A stretch of 56,196 bases of DNA from Rhizobium sp. BK251 (lineage in GTDB: Bacteria > Pseudomonadota > Alphaproteobacteria > Rhizobiales > Rhizobiaceae). Below are positions 27,642 through 35,932 of the stretch, piece after piece. A program made the position numbers and the translations under genes. Position 1 is the stretch's first letter; the number at the start of each line of letters is the position of its first letter. The DNA lies in the NCBI RefSeq assembly GCF_004345245.1, contig NZ_SLUQ01000018.1, positions 1 through 56,196 on the forward strand, read 5' to 3'. Below the pieces are notes generated by a model. The model saw only the letters and a program-made list of their open reading frames with translations. It did not search any database and had not been told where the DNA came from.

Positions 27642-27867
27642 GCGAATCTCCCCCTCCCGTAACGGGCCATCGCCTCGTGTCTCGGTATCTGACAGCTTCG
27701 ATAATCGTCCCGACACGCCGGCCATTTTGGCCGCCCCCATCCATCGGGCCTCAACCCCATTGTCTCGCAGTCGCTATGGACGCGCAAGCTGTCATGCGGC
27801 ATAGTGTCGCGATAATTGGGTGGCGGCCCGATGTCACACGTTGGGCACCGTTCGGAGGTGGAACGAC

Positions 27868-28779
27868 GTGAACACCTACCTGGAAGCACTTCTCACCACG
27901 ACCAGTGGTCAAAGGGTAATGGCCGCCGCCGAGAAGTACTTCTCGGGGGCCGACTTCAGCGACCTTTCGGCGAAGGACCTGGGCGACTGGCAGAATCGCG
28001 TGTTCTCTGACGTGAGGAAGGCCTATCCGGACGCAGTGAAGGACGCGTCCAACCTTGTGAACGCCGCCTTGAACGCCTGGCTCAAGCAGCCGAGCAACAT
28101 GCCGGCCACGGGTCAACTGTTGCAGCAGTTCGAGGGTCTGGCAGACGAGATCATGCAGAACCCTGCTCCGCCGAAATACATGGACGACGCGAAAGAGTTC
28201 AAGGCCGCCTGCTTCTCCGCCATGGCCACAATGGCGCTGGCCACTGAGAACGCGTCGAAGACAATCCCACGAACGGACGCGATCGCAACCGTCATCAGCC
28301 GGGCTCGCGCGGCCGTGACCTGCGACGAATATGTCGAGCGCTTCGGTGACATGCCAAGTACCGCCCGCATCGGCAAGGACGAGAAACCTTCCGACTACTG
28401 GGCGTCGATGATGAAAGACGTCGCACCGTTCAGCGACAAGGACAACCAGAAGATCCTCAGCAGCCTGCGTACGATTGAGCAGTCGACCAAAGTCGACGTT
28501 ATCGCGGACGCGCTGGATCAGCTGGTGGAAAGCATGCAGGCCGTCACGAAGGCAAACCTTGAGCCCGGCCTCTCGGGCAGGGCCGAGATGGTGTTCGCCG
28601 AGGCGATGCGGTCGGACAAGGTGATGCCTGGAGGTGCCTACCGTAGCGACCAGCCGAACAGCCGCAAGTCGGTCCCGCTCACTTCCAGCGAGTCCGCCGA
28701 GATGCAGCAGTCCATTGATCAGGCCGATGCCGAACGGAAAAAGAAAGAGATTAGCGACCCCACCGGGCCTGGGCGCTAG
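27868..28779 (+). CDS. Unknown helical protein divergent from the MACPF gene (303 aa)
   Basis: A soluble, mostly helical protein with Ala-, Asp- and Lys-rich helices and a polar C-terminal tail (AERKKKEISD). It has no signal peptide, membrane segment or recognised motif. The GTG at 27868 has GGAGGT eight bases upstream; an earlier start at 27820 has no site. The 226 bp between this start and the MACPF start must hold both promoters, so the genes may be co-regulated. Possible roles as partner or protective protein are speculation. Confidence 0.72.
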   Translation: MNTYLEALLTTTSGQRVMAAAEKYFSGADFSDLSAKDLGDWQNRVFSDVRKAYPDAVKDASNLVNAALNAWLKQPSNMPATGQLLQQFEGLADEIMQNPAPPKYMDDAKEFKAACFSAMATMALATENASKTIPRTDAIATVISRARAAVTCDEYVERFGDMPSTARIGKDEKPSDYWASMMKDVAPFSDKDNQKILSSLRTIEQSTKVDVIADALDQLVESMQAVTKANLEPGLSGRAEMVFAEAMRSDKVMPGGAYRSDQPNSRKSVPLTSSESAEMQQSIDQADAERKKKEISDPTGPGR

Positions 28780-29574
28780 TTGGCTGCCGAGGCGCGCTTT
28801 TCCGTCTCAGACTCGGTCGCCCCGCCAAATCGATCACGCGACAGTATCTCCTTTGGGCCGAAAGCAGAGTGGCTTTCGTCCGGAATGCGTGTTGGCTCTC
28901 CTAACAGCGGACGGTCGGCCATCGACCCCAATTTGGACGTCGCTTTTGCGTGAACTCACGATGTCGGTTGGGCGCAAAGCAGACATCCGAACCCGCCAAT
29001 CGGGCATACGGCACGCCTCGCAGAAACTAGCGTCTCAATGCCGTACTGTGATCAGAACCGTTCACGGTGGCCCAGGATCGACGTGCACTTCAACCGGAAA
29101 AGACTTGAGGGGAGTGTCAATGCGACCGGATTGGCGCGTGTTCCGCGACAGTACGCCGGGTGGCGAAGACACTATGAATGTTGGCACGGCGCGGGCCGGA
29201 TCAGTGCCATGCCCAGGACGTTCGCCGCCGCACCCTGATTTGTTCCGGCAGCTACTTGTTTGGGTCGCTGGGAAACCTCTTTTTCAGCGTTTCTCTACGC
29301 TTTCCTTGAGACACAATCTTGTGACCAACATTGGCCAACTCGAATCCTTCTTTTGACAGCGCTTCGCCGAACGTTTCGTTGTCGTCCACCGCTTTTTCCG
29401 ATCGAACCAACCTCGCGGACTTTGCCTACATCGTGCTTTCCACCTTGTGGCATCCTAGTCTCCATTCTCGACCGCTCGCTGTCGTTTAATTCTTTCCCGC
29501 TCCGGCACGAAAGATCAGACTCTGCCTGCTGCTGCAGCGTTTCGCAACGCCTACACCGCCGGATTTACTGAATT
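28780..29574. other. 795 bp without a supported gene
   Basis: Plus-strand frames here (for example 28634-29356) mostly overlap the preceding gene out of frame and show no motif. GCGCAAAGCAGACAT at 28973 matches words seen at 6828 and 24681. The stretch ends at an IS3 remnant and is probably relic or intergenic DNA. Confidence 0.5.
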
Positions 29575-29765
29575 GGTGAGCACGAGCCTGCTGCGGCACG
29601 GTCCGCAATTAGGTGCGACGACGTATCGGGAGAAGTCGTCAAGCACGGTGGAGAGATAGAACCAGCCCCGACCGATGACCTTCAGATAGGTTAAGTCGGT
29701 TGCCAGAGCTGGTTGGGCCGCGTTGTCTTGTCCTGGATTCGCCACTGCGCGCACGGTGGCTATGC
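29575..29765 (-). pseudogene. IS3-family transposase (orfB) fragment
   Basis: On the minus strand the reading TTRPNQLWQ is followed, one base out of frame, by TDLTYLKV and GWFYLSTVLDDFSRYVV. This is the region around the first catalytic Asp of IS3-type DDE transposases. The rest of the enzyme is missing and the frame decays after YVVA. No inverted-repeat ends were found. It shows past insertion-sequence activity at this point. Confidence 0.8.
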
Positions 29766-29953
29766 CGTTCCTCCGTCTGGGAGCAGGCAGTCCGCTCTTG
29801 GCCCCGAGTCCGTCATCTATCGCGAGCGAGCACGACGACCGCTTTTGACTGCGCAAAGCGGCCAAACGTGAAGAACGCGTCCTCCTGATCCCCGCCACAG
29901 GGGTGGTGGCGTTTGCCCAGGTACAACACTGCGGATGGTTTTCTGGCTCACCC

Positions 29954-29985
29954 TCGACCGACAGCTTTCTATAATTGTCCCTACC
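29954..29985 (-). repeat. Dispersed 32 bp motif, copy 2
   Basis: The core CTTTCTATAATTGTCC lies between CGACCGACAG and CTACC, one base different from copy 1 at 19366-19397. The similarity continues to the right for about 80 bp with gaps, into the 3' end of the small frame at 29981-30193. Confidence 0.75.
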
Positions 29986-30193
29986 CTCCCGGCGATCTAA
30001 ATTCTTCGTATCGATACAGGCTGCCGGCACGCTCGAAATTCTGCAGGATTTCCTCGAAGGCGAACCGGTCCGATACGAACACATGATAGTCGATGCCGGC
30101 ACTCTCGCCCGGACCGACGTTACCTCCTGCAAGCTTGCTGAACTCTTCCCAATCCGCCGTCGACGCGCGAAGGCGATCGCCAGTGCTCGCCAT
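29981..30193 (-). CDS. Possible small protein of unknown function (70 aa)
   Basis: A 70-residue acidic frame with plausible composition (IDYHVFVSDRFAFEEILQNF) and no known motif. No good ribosome site precedes the ATG, so the start is uncertain. A degraded copy of its 3' end, next to the same 32 bp motif, lies near 19400-19480, which suggests a multi-copy element. It could also be the truncated end of a longer gene. Confidence 0.4.
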   Translation of the reverse strand: MASTGDRLRASTADWEEFSKLAGGNVGPGESAGIDYHVFVSDRFAFEEILQNFERAGSLYRYEEFRSPGG

Positions 30194-30242
30194 TCTGGCG
30201 TCGTGCTTGTCGCGTCGACGATCCAGTCAAAGAGGATGCAAC

Positions 30243-31379
30243 ATGACCAATGAAGCAGGCATACAGCCGATCCGCGGAACCAGAGGTGCCAACGATCCCG
30301 GCCCGCGCAATCAGATCCTCGACCTGCAGAACCCCGATGTTTTCATTCCTCCGGAAACCGACAACGGTTCGCTGCCGAACCTGAAGTTTCCATTCGCCCT
30401 GGCGCACAATCGCCTGGAAGACGGTGGCTGGGCACGCGAGGTCACGCTTCGCGAATTCCCGGCTTCGAAATCCATGGCTGGCGTCAACATGCGCCTCGGC
30501 CCAGGCGTCGTGCGCGAACTGCATTGGCACAAGGAAGCCGAGTGGGCCTATATCCTGCAGGGAACAGCGCGGCTGACCGTGGTCGATCCGGACGGCAACC
30601 TCTCCATCGACGATCTGAAACCCGGTGACATGTGGCTGGTACCGTCCGGCATCCCGCACTCTATCCAGGGCATGGAAGACGGAACCGAATTCCTGCTGGT
30701 CTTCGACGACGGCAATTTCTCCGAAAACGAAACGCTGCTGATCACCGAATACATGGCCCACACACCGCCCAGCGTGCTGGCGAAGAACTTCGGCGTGGAT
30801 GCCGAGCATTTCGCCAATATCCCGAAGTCGGAGAAGTACATCTTCCGCCAGCCAGTGCCGCAGCCGCTTGAAGTCGTGCGGAGCCAATTGCCCGACAGCC
30901 CGCCGCCGCAGCCCTATGTCGTGCACGCGTCCAAGATAGAGCCGACGAAATATAGCGGCGGCACGGTCAAGACCGTCGACTCGCGCACTTTTCCGGTGAC
31001 CAACCTGTCGGCGCTGATCATCGAGATCGAGCCGGGCGGCATGCGCGAAATGCATTGGCACCCCGATGCCGACGAATGGCAGTACTATATCGAAGGCGAA
31101 GCCCGGATGACCGTGTTCGACGCGACGTCGAAGGCACGCACCTTCAACTACCGCGCAGGCGATGTCGGCTTCGTGCCCAAAACGCTGGGGCACTACATCG
31201 AAAACATCGGCAGCACACCGGTTCGCGTGGTCAATGTCTTCAACAGTCGGCTCTGCACGGACATCTCACTCAACCAATGGCTCGCTCTGACGCCTCCCGA
31301 GCTGGTTCGGGGCCATCTCAACCTCGACGACACTGTGATGAAGGCCCTGCGGCCTGGCGTGCGGGCCGTCGTTCGCTAG
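30243..31379 (+). CDS. oxdC: Bicupin oxalate decarboxylase
   Basis: A 378-residue bicupin that converts oxalate to formate and CO2 using Mn. Each cupin shows its metal ligands: HWHKEAEW with GIPHSIQG in the first, and HWHPDADEW with LGHYIEN in the second. The N-terminal lid reads SENET in DDGNFSENETLLITEYM; the SEN-x-T form with Glu is that of decarboxylases rather than oxidases. No signal peptide is seen. The ATG has AGAGGA upstream. The exported hydrolase gene follows after about 100 bp. Confidence 0.9.
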   Translation: MTNEAGIQPIRGTRGANDPGPRNQILDLQNPDVFIPPETDNGSLPNLKFPFALAHNRLEDGGWAREVTLREFPASKSMAGVNMRLGPGVVRELHWHKEAEWAYILQGTARLTVVDPDGNLSIDDLKPGDMWLVPSGIPHSIQGMEDGTEFLLVFDDGNFSENETLLITEYMAHTPPSVLAKNFGVDAEHFANIPKSEKYIFRQPVPQPLEVVRSQLPDSPPPQPYVVHASKIEPTKYSGGTVKTVDSRTFPVTNLSALIIEIEPGGMREMHWHPDADEWQYYIEGEARMTVFDATSKARTFNYRAGDVGFVPKTLGHYIENIGSTPVRVVNVFNSRLCTDISLNQWLALTPPELVRGHLNLDDTVMKALRPGVRAVVR

Positions 31380-31483
31380 TCGAGCCGGGAGATTTTCCTG
31401 CGCGTGCGTCTCGCCCCTGCGGCCGCGCCTACGCCCAGTTCATTGTCGGCCCGACCGACGCAGATTTTGAAACGGAGACTTTC

Positions 31484-32461
31484 GTGACCATTGATCTTTT
31501 CCTACCCATGACCCGCAGGCAGGCCTTGGTTGCGGGAGCCACTCTGTCCGCTGCCATGGCGATACCCGCATTTGCAGCGGAAGAAACGAACCTCAACACA
31601 CCCGAAGGAGCAAGCCAGATGGCTCAGGAATTTGTAAGGACGAAGGACGGCGTTGAAATCTTCTACAAGGATTGGGGTCCGAAGGACGCGCAGCCCATCC
31701 ACTTCCATCATGGTTGGCCGCTGTCCTCTGACGACTGGGACGCCCAACTGCTCTTCTTTGTCTACAAGGGCTATCGGGTCGTCGCCCATGACCGGCGCGG
31801 ACACGGCCGGTCCTCTCAGGTAAGCGGCGGCAACGATATGGATCACTATGCCGCCGACGCATCAGCCGTGGTTGAACATCTCGATTTGCGCAACGCAATC
31901 CATATCGGCCACTCCACCGGCGGCGGCGAAGTCGCCCGTTATGTCGCGAGGTATGGCCAGCCGCAGGGCCGCGTCGCCAAGGCCATCCTGGTCAGCTCGG
32001 TGCCGCCGCTGATGCTCAAGACTGCTAGCAATCCCGACGGCACACCGATCGAGGTCTTCAACGGTTACCGCGAGGCGCTCGCCGCAAACCGCGCCCAGTT
32101 CTATCTCGACGTGGCCTCCGGTCCGTTCTACGGCTTCAACCGTCCGGGTGCGAAAGTCTCGCAGGGCATCATCTACAACTGGTGGCGTCAGGGGATGATG
32201 GGCGGCGCCAAAGCCCACTACGAAGGCATCAAGGCCTTTTCAGAGACCGACCAGACCGATGACCTCAAGGAATTCAGGGTACCCACGCTGGTTACCCAAG
32301 GCAGCGACGACCAGATCGTGCCTTACAAGGACGCCAGCCTGCTTCAGGCGAAGCTGATCAAGAACAGCACCCTGAAGATCTACGACGGTTACCCGCATGG
32401 AATGCTCACCACGCATGCCGACGTCCTCAATCCGGATCTACTCACCTTCATCAAAAGCTGA
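31484..32461 (+). CDS. Tat-exported alpha/beta hydrolase, non-heme chloroperoxidase-like
   Basis: A 325-residue enzyme with a twin-arginine signal (MTRRQALVAGATLSAAMAI, then AFA). The mature part is an alpha/beta hydrolase with oxyanion-loop HHGWPLSSDDW, nucleophile Ser in GHSTGGGE, Asp in QGSDDQIVP and His in GYPHGM. This is the cofactor-free haloperoxidase/esterase type. The GTG at 31484 has GGAG upstream; an ATG at 31508 is also possible and leaves the Tat signal intact. Confidence 0.87.
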   Translation: MTIDLFLPMTRRQALVAGATLSAAMAIPAFAAEETNLNTPEGASQMAQEFVRTKDGVEIFYKDWGPKDAQPIHFHHGWPLSSDDWDAQLLFFVYKGYRVVAHDRRGHGRSSQVSGGNDMDHYAADASAVVEHLDLRNAIHIGHSTGGGEVARYVARYGQPQGRVAKAILVSSVPPLMLKTASNPDGTPIEVFNGYREALAANRAQFYLDVASGPFYGFNRPGAKVSQGIIYNWWRQGMMGGAKAHYEGIKAFSETDQTDDLKEFRVPTLVTQGSDDQIVPYKDASLLQAKLIKNSTLKIYDGYPHGMLTTHADVLNPDLLTFIKS

Positions 32462-32528
32462 CGCGCGGAACGGTGGCGGCAAGCACTTTGGTCCAGGAAC
32501 TCGAGCAGCAGCACCGATCGAACGGCGA

Positions 32529-32604
32529 CCGTCGGGCAGGTCGGACGATTGCCCCCGCCCGACGGTAGAATAGCGCGGCCTCCGCATCATCAGCGGGGCC
32601 GCGC
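32529..32604 (+). terminator. Two consecutive GC-rich hairpins
   Basis: CCGTCGGGC (32529-32537) pairs with GCCCGACGG (32557-32565). GCGCGGCC (32573-32580) pairs with GGCCGCGC (32597-32604), extended inside by CCGC/GCGG. They follow the haloperoxidase-like gene and lack T-runs, so a Rho-independent function is probable but not certain. Confidence 0.5.
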
Positions 32605-32710
32605 GACTTCATAGGTGGGCCAGCGCTCGCAGAGCTTTTTGCTTTACGATTGGAGTCACCTCCAAAGCCCTTATTTCGGGAAGCGTAGTCCAGGTGAAAA
32701 GAGGAGCATC

Positions 32711-32917
32711 ATGCCCAAGTATCACATTGGAGATCACGTCACCTGGAACTCGGAAGCGGGATATGTCAGCGGCCGGATCGTGACCATCCACGAGAAGGAT
32801 TTCACCTTCAAGGGGTACACCCACCACGCCTCCAGCCAGGAACCGCAATATGAAATCAAGAGCGATAAGACCGATCACATTGCAGCCCACAAGGAGAGTG
32901 CGCTCTCCCGAATGTAA
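32711..32917 (+). CDS. DUF2945 (HVA1-type TUDOR-like) protein
   Basis: A 68-residue protein matching the DUF2945 family: KYHIGDHVTWNSEAGYVSGRI, then the HHASSQEPQYEIKSDKTDH segment. It is a small beta-barrel-like domain of unknown role. The ATG at 32711 has AGAGGAG upstream. It stands alone and is convergent with the GNAT gene. Confidence 0.85.
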   Translation: MPKYHIGDHVTWNSEAGYVSGRIVTIHEKDFTFKGYTHHASSQEPQYEIKSDKTDHIAAHKESALSRM

Positions 32918-32960
32918 CTTTACGAGGTTCTTCTTCATCGAAATCCGCAACGAACACCCC

Positions 32961-33449
32961 TCATTTGAACACTGCTGCAATATCCGCCATCGGCCGGAAC
33001 AACTTCATCGGCTGATCCGGAAACGGCAAAAAGCTCTCGCGTTCATAGAAGCGCTTCGCACTCTCGTCCTTGGCGTCCACAATCACCGCAAAGGATGCGA
33101 TCTCGCTGCGCACTGCCCGGTAGAGCGCATCCGCAAGGAGAAACCGGCCGTATCCTCTTCCCTGGTAGCGCCGGTCGACGGCAAGACGACCCAGCAATGT
33201 CGCCGGGATCAGAGGATAGCGCGGCAGCTTGCGGACAACGCCCTCCGGTAGTTCCGGAAGCCGCACCGCCGTCGACGAAAGCGTGTAGTATCCGGCGATG
33301 CTGCCGTCTTGCAGCACGAGGACAAACGGCGCCGCCATCTTCTTTTTGGCGTCCTGACCGGCCTGCGTCTGGAAATATCGATCGAGCGACTCTACACCGC
33401 TTTCAAACCCCGATCGCTCATGTTGCGGGCCGAGAACCTCGACCCGCAT
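32961..33449 (-). CDS. GNAT-family acetyltransferase, probable toxin
   Basis: A 162-residue TacT/AtaT-like GNAT. The family start includes FESGVESLDRYF, the acetyl-CoA loop is RRYQGRGYG and a Tyr sits in AKRFYERESF near the C-terminus. In known systems such proteins acetylate aminoacyl-tRNA and are blocked by a DUF1778 partner, which is encoded 26 bp upstream here. The ends look intact. Confidence 0.87.
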   Translation of the reverse strand: MRVEVLGPQHERSGFESGVESLDRYFQTQAGQDAKKKMAAPFVLVLQDGSIAGYYTLSSTAVRLPELPEGVVRKLPRYPLIPATLLGRLAVDRRYQGRGYGRFLLADALYRAVRSEIASFAVIVDAKDESAKRFYERESFLPFPDQPMKLFRPMADIAAVFK

Positions 33450-33475
33450 GATGTCGTCCGTTCCCCCCCCACCCC

Positions 33476-33778
33476 TCAGACGCCTGTTCTCTCACGATAG
33501 CGTCGTACAGTGTCCCGCAGCCGCTCGTTGACCGGTCGTGGCTCGACCAGAGCCTGGACGAACGCCTGGCTGTCCCGCACCGAAAGCTCCAGATGCTGGT
33601 GTTCCTCGATGGCGCGCCGCGCCGCATCCTGTAAGCTCGTCAGAACGAAATCCGTGACCGAGCGGCCCTGCAAGGCGGCGGCATGCTCGATCAGGCGCTT
33701 CTGGTCAGCAGTCACGCGCGTCTCGAGGCGCTCCCCTCGGACGCGGCTGGTCGTCGACCTCTTTGCTGATTCAGCCAT
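33476..33778 (-). CDS. DUF1778 antitoxin (ribbon-helix-helix)
   Basis: A 100-residue antitoxin: an N-terminal ribbon-helix-helix (ETRVTADQKRLIEHAAALQG, then VTDFVLTSL) and a C-terminal tail (ELSVRDSQAFVQALVEP) that usually wraps the GNAT toxin. The start MAESAKR at 33778 is preferred over an ATG 13 codons upstream. Autoregulation of the pair is expected from the family. Confidence 0.87.
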   Translation of the reverse strand: MAESAKRSTTSRVRGERLETRVTADQKRLIEHAAALQGRSVTDFVLTSLQDAARRAIEEHQHLELSVRDSQAFVQALVEPRPVNERLRDTVRRYRERTGV

Positions 33779-34099
33779 TTTTCCAATCTCCAATCCACCA
33801 TATCGATGTACGGCCAATGGCCGGAAAAATCAAGATACAGGAGGTCAGCCAACACGATGGCACCGCTGGCATGTCCACGGAGGGGGAGCCGCTCGGTTCA
33901 TTGATTGGATGCAGACCCAGAAAGCTGGTGCGACATGCTGGCAGACGATACAGCGAGGCTGAGGCGGAGCAAACCTGGGCAGCGCCATGCCTTGTTCTAG
34001 TTCCCTACTCACGGCCTCTGGCGTCGGAGGCGGCTCAAGCGCGTTACATCCCAAAACCACGCAGGCATCCGATATTGGCGACCTGCGTGAAATCAAACC

Positions 34100-34462
34100 C
34101 TATGCCTTGAAAGGCCCGGATTTCTCGGAAAGTGCTGCCAAGTCCTCGACAAGCCGTACGGGCACATCCATGCGCTCATGCAAAATGCTCATCACACCGA
34201 GGTCGCCATTATCGAGTTCCCGGAAGAATACATAGTGATGCTCGTAGCGACTGAAATACGCCTCGCGCCTCACATCGGCAGGAACGGCAAGACGTTGCGG
34301 GAGCTTGCGCCATATCGCCTTGTCCTCGCACAACCGCTGCAAATGGCTATGCAAGCCAGTGATGTAAGTCACCGCCTGCTTCTCACCCCATTTCTCAACG
34401 GTATCCCGCCAGATCTTGTCCTGAGCGGCGTCCGCCCGCGGATAGAACCGATATGCAACCAT
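34100..34462 (-). CDS. RelE/ParE-family toxin
   Basis: A 120-residue ParE/RelE-fold protein: YRFYPRADAAQDKIW at the start, AVTYITGLHSHLQRL helix, REAYFSRYEHHYVFFRE and VMSILHERMD strands. It could be a gyrase poison (ParE) or an mRNA interferase (RelE); sequence alone does not decide. The ATG at 34462 follows the antitoxin stop by 2 bp; a GTG at 34474 would overlap it. Confidence 0.83.
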   Translation of the reverse strand: MVAYRFYPRADAAQDKIWRDTVEKWGEKQAVTYITGLHSHLQRLCEDKAIWRKLPQRLAVPADVRREAYFSRYEHHYVFFRELDNGDLGVMSILHERMDVPVRLVEDLAALSEKSGPFKA

Positions 34463-34464
34463 TT

Positions 34465-34716
34465 CTAGCCGCACTGGTTGCGACGGATAACATCCTTGGC
34501 TGTGACCGTGGCAAATTCACTGTCATCGGCCCGCATGGCCGATGCAAGCTCCTTTTGGAGCGCATCCCACGCTTCATCACGGGTTTGCAGGTCGCGGCGG
34601 ATCAATGCGCGAATGTATTCGCTGGCGTTCTCATAAAGGCCATCGTCGCCAATCTGCTGCTGGATGTGATCTTGCAGCGCACCGCTGACCTTAACATGAA
34701 TGCTACCTGACGCCAT
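34465..34716 (-). CDS. ParD-like antitoxin
   Basis: An 83-residue antitoxin with an N-terminal ribbon-helix-helix (SIHVKVSGALQDHIQQQI, then NASEYIRALIRRDL) and a C-terminal helix that would contact the toxin. The ATG at 34716 has AAAGGA eight bases upstream. It is the first gene of a two-gene toxin-antitoxin operon. Confidence 0.82.
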   Translation of the reverse strand: MASGSIHVKVSGALQDHIQQQIGDDGLYENASEYIRALIRRDLQTRDEAWDALQKELASAMRADDSEFATVTAKDVIRRNQCG

Positions 34717-35050
34717 CGGCACTATCCTTTAACTACAACCTAATTGTGGGGTGCGTAGCACATATTGTCAATATTCATCACGAAATCGACCACCGAGCGT
34801 CGCGCCCTACGGCCGGGCTTACTCCCATGGCTCCGTTCGTAGCGGTGCGACATCAGTTAGCACAGCAATTCCGCCCCGGTCTTGGACAGTGGGACGAAGC
34901 CCTTTTGACCGATGATGGCAGCTTATCTCCGACCATTCCTCAACTTCAAGCTCCCAGTCCCCTGCCCCAGGACCCTCGATCTGAAACCTCCTCGCGGCGC
35001 CTAATCACGACCTCGAAGCCAGGGATGTCGCGCTTGAGCTTGGGGCAGGC
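34717..35050. other. 334 bp without a supported gene
   Basis: This lies between the ParD-like gene and the end of the ABC operon. Short frames on both strands have no motif or ribosome site. It may hold the promoter of the toxin-antitoxin pair at its left end. Confidence 0.5.
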
Positions 35051-35932
35051 TCAATCCTTGGGCTCCATCGCATCGCGCAATCCATCACCTACGAAATTGA
35101 CGGCGAGAACCGTGAGCAGAATGCAAAGACCGGGTGGAATAGCCAGCCAGGGTGCGGTCCCCAACCATGAGCTTGCGCTATTGAGCAGATTGCCCCAGGT
35201 GGGCACCGGTGGCTGAATGCCAAATCCCAGAAACGACAGTGCCGATTCCAGCATGATAGCGCTGCCGACGGCGAGTGTCGCGGCGACCGTGATCGGCCCG
35301 ATGGCATTGGGCAGGATGTGGCGAAACATCAGCCGCGCATTTCCAGCGCCTAGCGCGCGTGCAGCCTCGACGAATTCACGTTCGCGGAGCGCCAGGAACT
35401 GGCTGCGGACCAGCCGGGCCGTCCCCATCCAGATCAGGCCCGCGACAATCGCGATGAGCACGACCGGCCCCGGGCGAAATAGCCCCGACAGCAGCAGGAT
35501 CATCGGCAAGGTCGGGATCGACATCATCACGTCGGTGAAGCGCATCAGGATGGTATCGACCCAGCCGCGATAGAAACCGGAAAGGGCTCCGACTAGAGTT
35601 CCGACAAAGGTCGCGAGAATAGCCCCGGCAAGTCCTACCGACAGCGAGATCCGTCCCCCATAGATCAGCCGTGTCAGGGCATCCCGGCCAAGTTCATCGG
35701 AACCAAGCCAGTGTTCAGCCGACATCGGGCCGGGCGAGCCAATGACGTTGAAGTCCTGATCGTCGTAGGCATAGGGCGACAACATTGGCCCGATGATCAC
35801 GATCAGTGCCATCAGCGCGAGAATGATCAACCCCACGACCGCAAGCCGGCGTTTGAAAAAGCGACGGATTGCCCGGCGACCATAGCTTTGCGGTGGTGCC
35901 GCAGGCAGTGCGGCGGCAGTTGTATCAGCCAT
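35051..35932 (-). CDS. Peptide-type ABC transporter permease (DppC-like)
   Basis: A 293-residue inner-membrane permease with six predicted segments and an N-terminal OppC-type tail before them. The cytoplasmic EAA loop is seen at EREFVEAARALGAGNARLMFRHILPN (split), near residues 190-215. It starts inside the DppB-like gene (8 bp overlap), so the two are coupled. It is the last gene of the operon. Confidence 0.9.
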   Translation of the reverse strand: MADTTAAALPAAPPQSYGRRAIRRFFKRRLAVVGLIILALMALIVIIGPMLSPYAYDDQDFNVIGSPGPMSAEHWLGSDELGRDALTRLIYGGRISLSVGLAGAILATFVGTLVGALSGFYRGWVDTILMRFTDVMMSIPTLPMILLLSGLFRPGPVVLIAIVAGLIWMGTARLVRSQFLALREREFVEAARALGAGNARLMFRHILPNAIGPITVAATLAVGSAIMLESALSFLGFGIQPPVPTWGNLLNSASSWLGTAPWLAIPPGLCILLTVLAVNFVGDGLRDAMEPKD

